A stretch of DNA of 64,000 bases, taken from the NCBI GenBank assembly GCA_965217605.1, contig CBDCJB010000001.1:124001-188000 (forward strand). Direction: 5' to 3'. The notes under the pieces are model-generated. The model worked only from the letters and a program-made list of their open reading frames with translations. It was not told the origin of the DNA and did no database searches. The DNA is from JAYYZW01 sp965217605 (GTDB lineage Bacteria > Pseudomonadota > Gammaproteobacteria > Ga0077536). This document shows, in pieces, positions 36,306-45,284 of this stretch; the first letter of the stretch is position 1; each line of letters begins with the position of its first letter. A program made the translations under genes and the position numbers.

Positions 36306-37202
36306 TTACTTCTGCAGGCGTCTGCTGATAGGGGAGACTATCGCTCTACAGGCGCGGTACGCCCGCCGCACCAATATCTTATTGAACACGATGAGGCAGA
36401 AGATCATCGCCGCTAACACGCCTCTCCGAAATGCTGAATATCTGGAGTAGACGTCATTGTCGCGCGCTATGTCGCTGCAGGCCTCGAAAGCGGCGGCAAG
36501 GTACGGCTCGTATTGGAACAGTATGGGTAATCCAAGCTGCCGCGCATACTCCGGCAGGTTACCAGATGCACCCGTATCACCGTCTCGATGAATATAGGTG
36601 TCGGTTACGGTAGAAATCTTGCCGAGGAAAGCTACCGCAGCTAGAAATTGCCAGTCATTGCTTATCTTATGCTCGGCCAATTCAACGGCCGTCACCACTT
36701 CCGTTTTGTAGAGGCCATAGAAACTACTGTTGTCTCTAACTGTCGCATAGTGCTTAATAACGCGGCACATGGGATTGTCACTGTCGATATTGATTTGTCT
36801 CGCGATATCGACCGACCCATCTTGTCTGTAGATCTTGCACTGACCGGCGACCATGACTAAATCAGGATCCGCCGTCAATGCAGATACGCCCGAGCTGATG
36901 AAATTGCTATCGAGCCAGTCGTCATCGGCGAGCCACATCCTATAGGTGCCGGAGGCTAATCGAATGGAATCGTTGAAGTTCGATATCACGCCTTCGTTGG
37001 AATCTTTCCTTATGTAACGAATCCGTGGATCTCGTTCTACAAAATCGTCCAGTATTTGTTTCGTTTGATCAGACGATGCATTGTCGGACACGATGATCTC
37101 GAGGTTCTCATAATCCTGAGCGATTGCGTTTTCGACCGCACGGACGAGCTTTTGCGCGCGGTTATAGGTTGGGATGCAAATGCTTACCAGCGGCTGATTC
37201 AA
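36306..37202 (-). CDS. Family 2 glycosyltransferase
   Basis: 298 residues, GT-A fold: VSICIPTYNRAQKLVRAVEN, YENLEIIVSDNASSDQTKQI, the metal-binding YRMWLADDDWLDSNFIS, and a C-terminal hydrophobic helix (FRRGVLAAMIFCLIVFNKIL) followed by a basic tail that probably sits on the inner membrane. It would add one sugar to a lipid-linked glycan. It is divergent from the rfbF operon and flanks the polysaccharide cluster on its left; a family 4 transferase closes it on the right. Confidence 0.88.
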   Translation of the reverse strand: MNQPLVSICIPTYNRAQKLVRAVENAIAQDYENLEIIVSDNASSDQTKQILDDFVERDPRIRYIRKDSNEGVISNFNDSIRLASGTYRMWLADDDWLDSNFISSGVSALTADPDLVMVAGQCKIYRQDGSVDIARQINIDSDNPMCRVIKHYATVRDNSSFYGLYKTEVVTAVELAEHKISNDWQFLAAVAFLGKISTVTDTYIHRDGDTGASGNLPEYARQLGLPILFQYEPYLAAAFEACSDIARDNDVYSRYSAFRRGVLAAMIFCLIVFNKILVRRAYRACRAIVSPISRRLQK

Positions 37203-37443
37203 GTTAGGGACCTAAACGAAACCTGGTTCGGCAGTTGCTCGTCGTTTTCAGCAGCGATCGATAACGCGCCCGTATGCCGTCTGAATCTAATTGCCGTACG
37301 TGCACGTGTTCTGCGCAAAGGCCTGCTGTACAAAATAGGCGCGCCGGAATTTCATTGTAACGAAGTCGGAATAATCTTACGTCGATCGACTCTTTTTGCT
37401 ACGCTGAGTCGGCCTGAACTGGATCGGCTTGCATGGGACACAT

Positions 37444-38214
37444 ATGAAAGCAGTGATACTCGCGGGAGGGTTAGGAACACGCATCAGCGAAGAGACTGAT
37501 TCGAAACCGAAACCGATGGTTTCAATCGGCGGGTACCCCATCCTATGGCATATCATGAAAATCTATCGTGCTTCCGGCGTAAACGACTTTATCATCTGTT
37601 GCGGGTATAAGGGGTATGTCATCAAGGGGTACTTCGCCAATTACGCCCTGCACATGTCCGACGTTTCAATTGACCTGAAAAAAAACAACATACAGGTCTT
37701 ACAGAATTATGCTGAACCGTGGAACGTCACGTTGGTGGACACGGGCCTCGAGACGATGACGGGAGGCCGCCTGAAGCGAATTCGGGAGTACCTCGACGAC
37801 GATGAAGATTTCTGTTTTACCTACGGTGATGGCGTAAGCGACGTGGATATCGGCAAGGTTATTGAATTCCACGGCACGCAAAATACGCTGGCAACGGTCG
37901 TTGCCAGCAGACCACCAGGCAGATTCGGTGCCATAGACATGGAAGAAAATTTGGTCACCAGTTTCAGGGAAAAACCTGTCGGCGACGACAATTTCATCAA
38001 TGCGGGTTTTTTCGTACTGAGTACGCCGGTATTCGACTACATTTCTGGCGACGATACGGTTTGGGAACGGGAACCACTCGAACGTTTGGCCGGCGAACGC
38101 CAGCTTTCCGCTTTTATACACGACGGGTTCTGGCAATGCATGGACACATTGCGCGATAAAATTCATCTTGAATCGCTATGGAACTCGGGTGACGCGCCTT
38201 GGAAGCGGTGGTAA
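37444..38214 (+). CDS. rfbF: Glucose-1-phosphate cytidylyltransferase
   Basis: 256 residues. It makes CDP-glucose from CTP and glucose 1-phosphate, the first step to CDP-linked deoxysugars. The nucleotidyltransferase signature LAGGLGTRISEETDSKPKPM is at residues 6-25; the family-specific CCGYKGYVIKGYFANY, VTLVDTGLETMTGGRLKRIR and CFTYGDGVSDVDI follow, and the C-terminal GFWQCMDTLRDK is normal. ATG 37444 directly starts the signature. The stop overlaps rfbG (TAATG). First gene of a tightly packed rightward operon of at least five genes. Confidence 0.95.
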   Translation: MKAVILAGGLGTRISEETDSKPKPMVSIGGYPILWHIMKIYRASGVNDFIICCGYKGYVIKGYFANYALHMSDVSIDLKKNNIQVLQNYAEPWNVTLVDTGLETMTGGRLKRIREYLDDDEDFCFTYGDGVSDVDIGKVIEFHGTQNTLATVVASRPPGRFGAIDMEENLVTSFREKPVGDDNFINAGFFVLSTPVFDYISGDDTVWEREPLERLAGERQLSAFIHDGFWQCMDTLRDKIHLESLWNSGDAPWKRW

Positions 38215-39290
38215 TGAGAACTGAATATTGGCGCGGCAAACGAGTACTGATTACTGGACATACCGGATTCAAAGGAAGCTGGCTTTCATTATGGTTACAT
38301 GAAATGGACGCCAAGGTAGTCGGCTGCGCCCTTGCTCCACCGCTCGAAAAAAATTTGTACACCGCGGCACGGGTCGAAAATCTGATCGAGTCCCACTACT
38401 TGGATATTCGTGATTCTCCCGCCTTAACCGAACTCGTCATCAAGGCAGCACCGGAAATCGTATTTCACCTCGCAGCACAGCCGCTCGTACTGGCGTCCTA
38501 CGAGAACCCATCCGAGACATACGAGACGAACGTGCTCGGCACCTTGAACCTTCTGGAAGCGATCCGGGCGACGCTTTCGGTCAAAGCGGCGGTGATCATC
38601 ACGACCGATAAATGCTACGAGAACCTGGAAACGCACCGACCTTACCGGGAATCCGATCGGCTGGGAGGTCACGATCCCTATAGCAGCAGTAAAGCGTGTG
38701 CGGAAATATTGGTCGCGTCATACCGCCAGTCGTATTTCTCAAATGCACGTGAGAATCTAAGACAGGTTCAAATTGCAACAGCCCGCGCAGGTAACGTAGT
38801 CGGCGGGGGCGACTGGTCGCAGGACCGCCTGGTTCCGGACACCATGAGAGCGATCGAGCGCGGCGAAAACTTCGTACTTCGCAACCCGGATTCGGTGCGG
38901 CCCTGGCAACACGTACTCGAATCACTTGCGGGATACCTGTTGCTTGCTGAAAAGTTGAACCAGGGGGGAGATGGCTTCGCCCGTGGGTGGAACTTCGGTC
39001 CAGATGAAATCGATGTCAGATCGGTAAGATGGATCGCAGAACGCATCGTGGACCTGTCGGAGGCCCAATGTACTTGGACCACCGACGCCGAAACGCAGCA
39101 TCACGAAGCGGATGTTTTGAAGCTGGATAGCGGTGATGCGAAATCGCGCCTGGGATGGGCGCCGAGATGGGATATCACGAAAACCCTGCAAAAGGTCGTT
39201 GAGTGGTATGTGGACGAACGCAAAGGAAGGGATCCCCAACTACTATGCCGGAATCACATTCGTGATTACGTGGGGACAGCAGTTGAATGA
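38214..39290 (+). CDS. rfbG: CDP-glucose 4,6-dehydratase
   Basis: 358-residue short-chain dehydrogenase-fold enzyme giving CDP-4-keto-6-deoxyglucose. NAD-binding ITGHTGFKGSWLSLWLHEM is at residues 12-30, the catalytic YSSSKACAE (Tyr-x3-Lys) is near 160, and ITTDKCYEN and the family-typical GNVVGGGDWSQDRLVPDTMR are present. Start ATG 38214 overlaps the rfbF stop, and the end overlaps the epimerase gene start (ATGA). Full length, with no lesions. Confidence 0.95.
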   Translation: MRTEYWRGKRVLITGHTGFKGSWLSLWLHEMDAKVVGCALAPPLEKNLYTAARVENLIESHYLDIRDSPALTELVIKAAPEIVFHLAAQPLVLASYENPSETYETNVLGTLNLLEAIRATLSVKAAVIITTDKCYENLETHRPYRESDRLGGHDPYSSSKACAEILVASYRQSYFSNARENLRQVQIATARAGNVVGGGDWSQDRLVPDTMRAIERGENFVLRNPDSVRPWQHVLESLAGYLLLAEKLNQGGDGFARGWNFGPDEIDVRSVRWIAERIVDLSEAQCTWTTDAETQHHEADVLKLDSGDAKSRLGWAPRWDITKTLQKVVEWYVDERKGRDPQLLCRNHIRDYVGTAVE

Positions 39291-39838
39291 GGTTTCGTGG
39301 CACACCACTTCGCGATTTGCTCATTCTGGAGCTCGATCGATCCTCGGATAGCCGCGGCAGTTTCTATCGGTTATTTTGCGACCGCGAGCTACGCGACGTA
39401 TTCGATGGAGCGCCCATCGTTCAAATTAATCATTCCATGACCACTGAACCCGGCACCATAAGGGGGCTCCATTTTCAACACCCGCCATCAGCGGAAACAA
39501 AAATTGTTCGATGTATAAAAGGTGAAGTGTTCGATGTCGCGGTCGACCTTCGCTCAGGATCCGAAGATTTGCTCGGCTGGCACGGATTACGTCTATCGGC
39601 AGATGAAAATCTGGCGGTTTTAATTCCGCAAGGGTTCGCGCATGGATTTCAAACGATAGAACCCCACTCTGAGCTCTTGTACTTGCACTCATCGCACTAT
39701 GATGCGGTTGCAGAAGCAGGGGTCCGTTATGACGATCCATCCATAGGCATAAATTGGCCGTTAAACATCACGGAAGTCTCCGATAGAGATAACGCGCACG
39801 CCTTGCTCGAACCGGGGTTCAGCGGAATCGCCGTATGA
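39287..39838 (+). CDS. dTDP-4-dehydrorhamnose 3,5-epimerase-like protein
   Basis: 183 residues of the RmlC cupin family: RGSFYRLFCDRELRDVF, VQINHSMTTEPGTIRGLHFQ (catalytic His), KIVRCIKGEVFDVAVDLRSG (active-site Lys/Asp), LIPQGFAHGFQT and the tail DDPSIGINWP. In this operon the likely substrate is a CDP-4-keto-6-deoxyhexose rather than the dTDP-sugar. It would epimerise C3 and/or C5 and help open C3 for methylation. The start overlaps rfbG and the stop overlaps the methyltransferase start (ATGA). Confidence 0.88.
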   Translation: MRFRGTPLRDLLILELDRSSDSRGSFYRLFCDRELRDVFDGAPIVQINHSMTTEPGTIRGLHFQHPPSAETKIVRCIKGEVFDVAVDLRSGSEDLLGWHGLRLSADENLAVLIPQGFAHGFQTIEPHSELLYLHSSHYDAVAEAGVRYDDPSIGINWPLNITEVSDRDNAHALLEPGFSGIAV

Positions 39839-41088
39839 GCAACAGATCAACGAGTCATTCGCCACCGCAATGTCGGTATTGCGCCAAAAATTTGACCGTA
39901 AAATTCCTTGATCTCGGATACGCACCACCTTCGAACGCGTATCTAACTGTCGACGCGCTGAGCGAGCCGGAACTTCATTACCCTTTGAGATTGTTCGTCT
40001 GCGATGGATGTTGGTTGGTGCAGACGCAGGATTTCGCGCGGGCCGAAGAACTTTTTCCGCCAGACTATGCCTATCTTTCTTCGATCTCGACTAGCTGGCG
40101 GGAACACGCGTCCGAATACGTGAAAATGATGGTCGAACGCCTTCGATTAGACGAATCGAATTATGTTGTTGAACTCGGCAGTAACGATGGCTATTTATTG
40201 AGAAATTTTGTCGATCTGGATATCCCGTGCCTTGGAATCGAACCGACGAACGCGGCGGCCGACGCGGCCAAAAACATTGGTGTCGAAACCGTCACGGAGT
40301 TTTTCGGCGAGGACTTCGCGAAAAGGTTGATCGTGTCTGGGCCTCCCGCGGATCTGGTAATCGGGAATAACGTGTTCGCGCACGTGCCGGACGTATTGGA
40401 TTTCGCCAAAGGAATTGCGGTAGTCCTGAACGAAAACGGTGTTGTGACCCTGGAATTCCCGCACGTGCTCCGCCTGATCGTTGAGAAGCAATTTGACACC
40501 GTTTATCACGAGCATTTCTCCTACCTCAGTCTTATGAGCGCGACCAAGATTCTTGCCGCTGCTGGTTTGCGCATATTCGACGTCGAAGAACTGCCTACCC
40601 ATGGTGGAAGTTTGCGCGTTTTCGGTTGTCTGACCGATGCATCGTACGAAGAGGCGGCGTCAGTAGCGCAGCTCATTGAGATTGAGAGAAAAAATGGCCT
40701 GCAAACCGTCGACGCCTACACCGGTTTTCAATCGCAGGTAAACGCAATCAAATTCGAGCTGCTGGAGTTCTTGCTCGAGGCGAAAGGGAGCAACAAGGAA
40801 GTCGTCGGCTACGGTGCGGCGGCGAAAGGAAACACCTTGCTCAATTTTGCCGGAGTCAAGGCCGATATGATCGCCACGGTTTGCGACGCAGCACCATCCA
40901 AGCAAGGTAAATACTTACCCGGCAGTCACATCTATATTTCGGCTCCATCGAAAATCGACGCGTTGAAGCCAGACTATTTGCTCGTGCTTCCGTGGAATCT
41001 CATCGACGAAATTAAGGGACAATGCGCCCATATACGATCTTGGAACTCGAAATTCGTCACAGCGATTCCCGAGCTACGCATAATCTAG
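39835..41088 (+). CDS. Sugar C-methyltransferase (TylC3/NovU type)
   Basis: 417 residues in three parts. The first is an N-terminal zinc-binding domain (CRYCAKNL...FVCDGCWLVQTQ). The second is a SAM-binding domain (VELGSNDGYLLRNFVDLDIP near residue 103). The third is the C-terminal domain of sugar C-methyltransferases (EVVGYGAAAKGNTLLNFAGV, with YHEHFSYLSL between). This architecture belongs to enzymes that methylate C3 of nucleotide 4-keto sugars. In an rfbFG operon it predicts a CDP-3-C-methyl-6-deoxyhexose. ATG 39835 overlaps the preceding stop; the stop TAG overlaps the next start as TAGTG. Confidence 0.9.
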   Translation: MSNRSTSHSPPQCRYCAKNLTVKFLDLGYAPPSNAYLTVDALSEPELHYPLRLFVCDGCWLVQTQDFARAEELFPPDYAYLSSISTSWREHASEYVKMMVERLRLDESNYVVELGSNDGYLLRNFVDLDIPCLGIEPTNAAADAAKNIGVETVTEFFGEDFAKRLIVSGPPADLVIGNNVFAHVPDVLDFAKGIAVVLNENGVVTLEFPHVLRLIVEKQFDTVYHEHFSYLSLMSATKILAAAGLRIFDVEELPTHGGSLRVFGCLTDASYEEAASVAQLIEIERKNGLQTVDAYTGFQSQVNAIKFELLEFLLEAKGSNKEVVGYGAAAKGNTLLNFAGVKADMIATVCDAAPSKQGKYLPGSHIYISAPSKIDALKPDYLLVLPWNLIDEIKGQCAHIRSWNSKFVTAIPELRII

Positions 41089-41933
41089 TGAAGGTTCTGG
41101 TTACCGGCGGCACGGGTTTTATTGGAAGGCATGTTGTCCGCGAACTCGATTCGCGAGCACATGACGTTACGCTTACTACAAGTCGAATCGCGGCGTGCGA
41201 TATAGCGCTGTCGGAAAATGTCCGCGTGTGCGAATATCGCTTGGGAAACGAGGCTGAATTCCTCGGCCTGATTCAAGATCGGTTCGATAGCGCCGTACAC
41301 CTTGCCTGGCACGGGTTGCCCGACTACCAAAACGTCTCGCATATTGAGCATAACGTGTGTTCGAGCTATCGCCTGATTCGCGGACTAGTGGAAGCGGGCG
41401 TTGGCCGAATTATGGTGGCCGGGACGTGTCTCGAATACGGGATGCACGAAGGTTGTCTGCATGAAGATATCGTTACAGCGCCGACCACGTCCTACGGAAT
41501 ATCAAAGGATAGCTTGCGCAAGCTACTACAGCAACTACAAGATGAATTCGAGTTTAATCTCATATGGACACGGCTTTTTTATCTATATGGTCCGGGGCAA
41601 AACCCTAACTCGCTAATCGCTGCGCTTGATCGGGCAATCGAAAACGAAGATTCCGTATTTCGAATGTCGCGTGGCGATCAACTTCGCGATTTCTTGCCGG
41701 TGAACCAGGCCGCTACGTATTTGACGGACCTGCTCGAGTCTGAAACTGCGAATGGTGTATTCAACTGCTGCAGCGGGCGACCGACGAGCGTACTGTCGTT
41801 AGTGCAGAAGATTCTGGCGGATCGACGTGCTGAACTGGAATTGGACCGCGGGTATTACGACTACCCGAATTACGAACCAAAGAATTTCTGGGGTTCATGC
41901 GAACGAATGAACGCAGTGATTGGCCAGCCATAG
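41088..41933 (+). CDS. NAD-dependent sugar epimerase/4-ketoreductase
   Basis: 281 residues from GTG 41088 (KVLVTGGTGFIGRHVVREL), which overlaps the methyltransferase stop. Extended short-chain dehydrogenase with catalytic TSYGISKDSLRK (Tyr-x3-Lys), FYLYGPGQNPNSLIAAL and RDFLPVNQAATYL. In comparable pathways the enzyme in this position reduces the C4 ketone after C-methylation, finishing the sugar. The longer open frame from 41022 runs inside the preceding gene and is rejected. The operon may end here; 122 bases separate it from the next gene. Confidence 0.86.
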   Translation: MKVLVTGGTGFIGRHVVRELDSRAHDVTLTTSRIAACDIALSENVRVCEYRLGNEAEFLGLIQDRFDSAVHLAWHGLPDYQNVSHIEHNVCSSYRLIRGLVEAGVGRIMVAGTCLEYGMHEGCLHEDIVTAPTTSYGISKDSLRKLLQQLQDEFEFNLIWTRLFYLYGPGQNPNSLIAALDRAIENEDSVFRMSRGDQLRDFLPVNQAATYLTDLLESETANGVFNCCSGRPTSVLSLVQKILADRRAELELDRGYYDYPNYEPKNFWGSCERMNAVIGQP

Positions 41934-42055
41934 GTCAACAGCCGTGCGCTTGGTTCGGTGTTATCCCTGGCACTCCTGATTTCCATCGCGATCAGTCGTG
42001 GCCGCGCTGAAACGTTCTTGCACAGGAAGGTTAACGCAATATCAAAGAGAACCGT

Positions 42056-42862
42056 ATGACTGAATCTTTCGACGACGAACGCAAACAGTCAGTCTCGTCC
42101 TATGACTCCAACTCGGATTTATTGAACGCCGCAGCATCGTTCCGCGACGAATCGATTAAGGCGAGATACTCATATAACTTCGACTGGTGTGGCCGTCCGA
42201 TCATCCAATATCCCCAGGATATCGTGGCGATGCAGGAACTCATTTGGACGGTCAAGCCCGATCTGGTGATAGAAACCGGCATCGCCCACGGCGGCTCGGT
42301 CGTGTTCAGCGCATCATTGCTCGCACTACTCGATTATTGCGATGCACTCAGTGCCGGCGAATCTCTCGATCCCACCGCTCCCAAACGAAAAGTGCTCGCG
42401 ATAGATATCGAAATACGCGCTCACAATAGAAAGGCGATCGAGCAACACCCGATGTCTAACCGTATCGAGCTCATTGAAGGTTCTTCGATTAGTCCAACAA
42501 CCATTCAGAATGCGCAGGATTTCGCGCAGTCATTCGACACGGTCCTCGTAATGCTTGATTCGAATCACACGCATGATCACGTTCTCGCTGAGCTGAACGC
42601 ATATGCACCGTTAGTCAGTACCGGAAGCTACTGCATCGTGTTCGATACGATCATTGAGGACTTACCTGATTCGTATTTTTCCGATCGCCCATGGGGCGTC
42701 GGTAATAATGCAAAAACGGCGGTATACGAGTACCTGAAACAAGTTGACGCTGGCGCTATTTTGGCGAGTGATGGCAATGTTCTGAAACTTCGCGTTGACG
42801 CTGGCGTGGACGAAAAGTTATTGATTTCCGCCGCACCGAGCGGGTATCTGAAAAGAGTTTGA
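42056..42862 (+). CDS. CmcI-family SAM-dependent O-methyltransferase-like protein
   Basis: 268 residues of the cephalosporin hydroxylase (CmcI)/rhamnosyl O-methyltransferase family: WCGRPIIQYPQDIVAMQELI, WTVKPDLVIETGIAHGGSVV (SAM loop), KVLAIDIEIRAHNRKAIEQH, IELIEGSSIS, TVLVMLDSNHTHDHVLAELN, and RPWGVGNNAKTAVYEYL. Despite the CmcI name, many relatives are sugar O-methyltransferases, which fits a polysaccharide cluster. It may methylate a hydroxyl of the branched sugar or of another residue. Ten bases separate it from the flippase gene. Confidence 0.85.
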   Translation: MTESFDDERKQSVSSYDSNSDLLNAAASFRDESIKARYSYNFDWCGRPIIQYPQDIVAMQELIWTVKPDLVIETGIAHGGSVVFSASLLALLDYCDALSAGESLDPTAPKRKVLAIDIEIRAHNRKAIEQHPMSNRIELIEGSSISPTTIQNAQDFAQSFDTVLVMLDSNHTHDHVLAELNAYAPLVSTGSYCIVFDTIIEDLPDSYFSDRPWGVGNNAKTAVYEYLKQVDAGAILASDGNVLKLRVDAGVDEKLLISAAPSGYLKRV

Positions 42863-42872
42863 CCACGCCACG

Positions 42873-44384
42873 ATGCCGACACTCAAAGAAAATGTCATTG
42901 CAAACTATATAGGAAGCGTATGGACCGTTTTGATGGGTATCGTATTCGTACCCATCTACATCAAATATCTGGGGGTTGAAGCATACGGTTTGATTGGCGT
43001 GTATATCGCCATGCAGGCGTGGATCGCCTTGCTGGATATGGGCATGACCCCCACGTTGAATCGAGAAATGGCGCGATACAGCGCCGGCGAGCATGACCAT
43101 ATATGGGCGCGCCGCCTTTTGCGCACCCTCGAGTGCGTTTACATCGTCGTTGTCGGTGCGGTCATCTCAACATCATTCGTACTCGCCGCTCCCATCGCCG
43201 GCTCGTGGCTAAGGGTAGAAGAACTGCCGATTTCCGCGATCGAGGCGACGATCGTGATGATGGGTTTCATCATCTCCATTCGGTGGTTCATGGCGCTGTA
43301 TCGCGGAGCGATCATGGGACTGCAGGAGCAAGTCTGGCTCAACAAAATCATCGTAGTGTTTGCGACGATTCGCGGCCTCGGGGTGATCCCGCTCCTTATT
43401 TACGTATCCCCGACTATCGAAGCCTTTTTTATGTTTCAGGCCGCCGCCGCGACTGCCGAATTAATCATCGTTGCCCGTAAAGCTTACCGCTTGATGCCAA
43501 GGGCCGATGAAAAGATCGGTTTTGACATTCAGATCTTAAAACGCGTCTGGGACTTCGCTTTCGGCGTATTCAGCGTGAATGTTCTGGCGACCATATTGCT
43601 GCAAACCGACAAGGTTCTGATCTCGCTGATGCTGCCACTACGATATCTGGGTCTGTACACCCTGGCGACGTCTATTTGCAGTGCGCTTACGTCGCTTACG
43701 ACGCCGATTATCAATGGTGCGTATCCCCGCATGACCGAGCTGATAGCGAAAAAGGAACAGGCCTTATTAACTGTGACCTATCATAAATCCGCCCAACTGC
43801 TTGCAATAATCCTGGTATCGACCGGCGGCGTCATCTCGGTATACGCGAGTGAACTCTTGATGTTGTGGACCCAGGACGAGGCGATCGCGATCGCCGGTGC
43901 GGGCGTGTTGACCGTTTACGCGATCGGAACGGTACTTAACGGGTTTATGAGTTTGCCCTACGCTTTGCAGCTTTCCTACGGCTATACGCGCTTACTGGTG
44001 TCTCTGAACTTCGTATTGGTCTTAACGTTCGTTCCACTGACATATTGGTCCATCACGAAGAACGGTATTGTTGGCGCCGCCTATGTCTGGGTTCTGTTGA
44101 ACGCGATTTATATCGTGGTCGGCGTTCCGCTGATGCACCGAAAATACCTCAAACGAGAGCAAGGGCGATGGTATCTACACGCCTTGATTTTGCCGGTGCT
44201 GTCCGTAGCAACCCTATGCATCGGCTTTCGGTGGTACGTCGGGCCGCCCGACTTTTCGGATCAAATCGACAACACACTAATACTGGGCGGAACCTTTGCG
44301 ATAGCTATCATAGCTGCGTCATGCAGCACCCCGTTCGGTAGAAACAGAATGTCGGAGATGCAACTTCTCGGTAGCCGCCAATGA
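42873..44384 (+). CDS. Wzx-type polysaccharide flippase
   Basis: 503 residues with about 12-14 hydrophobic helices and the oligosaccharide flippase pattern: NYIGSVWTVLMGIVFVPIYI, YLGVEAYGLIGVYIAMQAWI, LLDMGMTPTLNREMARYSAG near the N terminus, and WDFAFGVFSVNVLATILLQT later. Moves lipid-linked repeat units across the inner membrane. A polymerase (Wzy) is not seen in the window. Start ATG 42873 has no strong ribosome binding site; coupling to the preceding gene is likely. Confidence 0.9.
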   Translation: MPTLKENVIANYIGSVWTVLMGIVFVPIYIKYLGVEAYGLIGVYIAMQAWIALLDMGMTPTLNREMARYSAGEHDHIWARRLLRTLECVYIVVVGAVISTSFVLAAPIAGSWLRVEELPISAIEATIVMMGFIISIRWFMALYRGAIMGLQEQVWLNKIIVVFATIRGLGVIPLLIYVSPTIEAFFMFQAAAATAELIIVARKAYRLMPRADEKIGFDIQILKRVWDFAFGVFSVNVLATILLQTDKVLISLMLPLRYLGLYTLATSICSALTSLTTPIINGAYPRMTELIAKKEQALLTVTYHKSAQLLAIILVSTGGVISVYASELLMLWTQDEAIAIAGAGVLTVYAIGTVLNGFMSLPYALQLSYGYTRLLVSLNFVLVLTFVPLTYWSITKNGIVGAAYVWVLLNAIYIVVGVPLMHRKYLKREQGRWYLHALILPVLSVATLCIGFRWYVGPPDFSDQIDNTLILGGTFAIAIIAASCSTPFGRNRMSEMQLLGSRQ

Positions 44385-44401
44385 GTATTCATGCCGGTAC
44401 T

Positions 44402-44419
44402 CTAGTGTGCTGTCCCGTG
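44402..44419 (+). repeat. Solo end of the CTAG hairpin element
   Basis: CTAGTGTGCTGTCCCGTG resembles the left terminus of the complete elements (CTAGTGTCCTGTCCCGCA). It lies in the gap between flippase and methyltransferase genes, with no opposite arm. Confidence 0.55.
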
Positions 44420-44456
44420 AAAAAGAATACCGCGGTTATCAGACGAAGGAGTAACG

Positions 44457-45242
44457 ATGGGTAGTTACCCGATTAAGTTCTACTTCAAGCTTTTCGCTTT
44501 GCACGTGCGATTAAACGGCATCCTTTGGACCTTGTGCTTCAGCGTTAGCCATTTCCTGAATGAATCTCGTCGTTCACTTGAAAAAACCATGCATGGTCTG
44601 GAAAAGCGATTCAATCTACCGGGATCCAACAGCGTGCGCGAGAACACCTTGAAGTGGAATCATTACCGTTGGGAGCGTGGCGAAGAGGAATGGACGCCAT
44701 CCGCTGAATGGAAGCAATCCGTGATTGATCACGTGATGCTAAAGCACGTGCAAGCTGGAAGTAGTGTGCTCGAGATAAGTCCCGGATTCGGTCGCTGGAC
44801 CCGACAGTTGGTTGCACTCGCCGAGCACTTGACCGTTGTCGATATATCGGAAAAGTGTATCGCCCATTGCAAGAAGCTCTTCGGCGAAAATACTAACGTT
44901 GACTTTCATATAAATGACGGGGGCAGCCTGGACTTCATTGCAAATAACAGCATTGATTTCATCTGGTCGTTTGACGTGTTTGTCCATATCGAGCCAGTAG
45001 ATGTAGAGCGCTACCTCAAGGAGTTCCAGCGTATTCTAAAAAGGAGCGGCCGGATTATTATTCACCATGGCATTATCGGTAAGACAGATCACAATTGGAG
45101 AAGCACCCTCACGCTACAGATATTCTCCGCTTTGCTTCAGAAATATGATTTCTCGCTTTCAGAACAGTTCAGTACCTGGGGAGAGGATGCAGCGTTCAAA
45201 ATTGAATCTGGCGACGTGATATCGATATTTCACCCGTCTTAA
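44457..45242 (+). CDS. Class I SAM-dependent methyltransferase
   Basis: 261 residues. After an N-terminal amphipathic stretch, the methyltransferase fold shows VLEISPGFGRWTRQLVALAE (motif I, residues about 103-122), LTVVDISEKCIAHCKKLFGE (motif II) and FIWSFDVFVHIEPVDVERYL (motif IV). GAAGGAG precedes ATG 44457 by seven bases. Third methyltransferase of the cluster; the target is probably a sugar hydroxyl but cannot be fixed. Confidence 0.85.
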   Translation: MGSYPIKFYFKLFALHVRLNGILWTLCFSVSHFLNESRRSLEKTMHGLEKRFNLPGSNSVRENTLKWNHYRWERGEEEWTPSAEWKQSVIDHVMLKHVQAGSSVLEISPGFGRWTRQLVALAEHLTVVDISEKCIAHCKKLFGENTNVDFHINDGGSLDFIANNSIDFIWSFDVFVHIEPVDVERYLKEFQRILKRSGRIIIHHGIIGKTDHNWRSTLTLQIFSALLQKYDFSLSEQFSTWGEDAAFKIESGDVISIFHPS

Positions 45243-45284
45243 TGCACGCCGGTTACAACTGCAAAACGATGCGCACGGGACTTT

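Noticed and set aside
37702..38166. Open frame opposite rfbF and similar short antisense frames in the sugar cluster
   Set aside because: No start signals or domains; the sense genes are full-length and overlapping as an operon.
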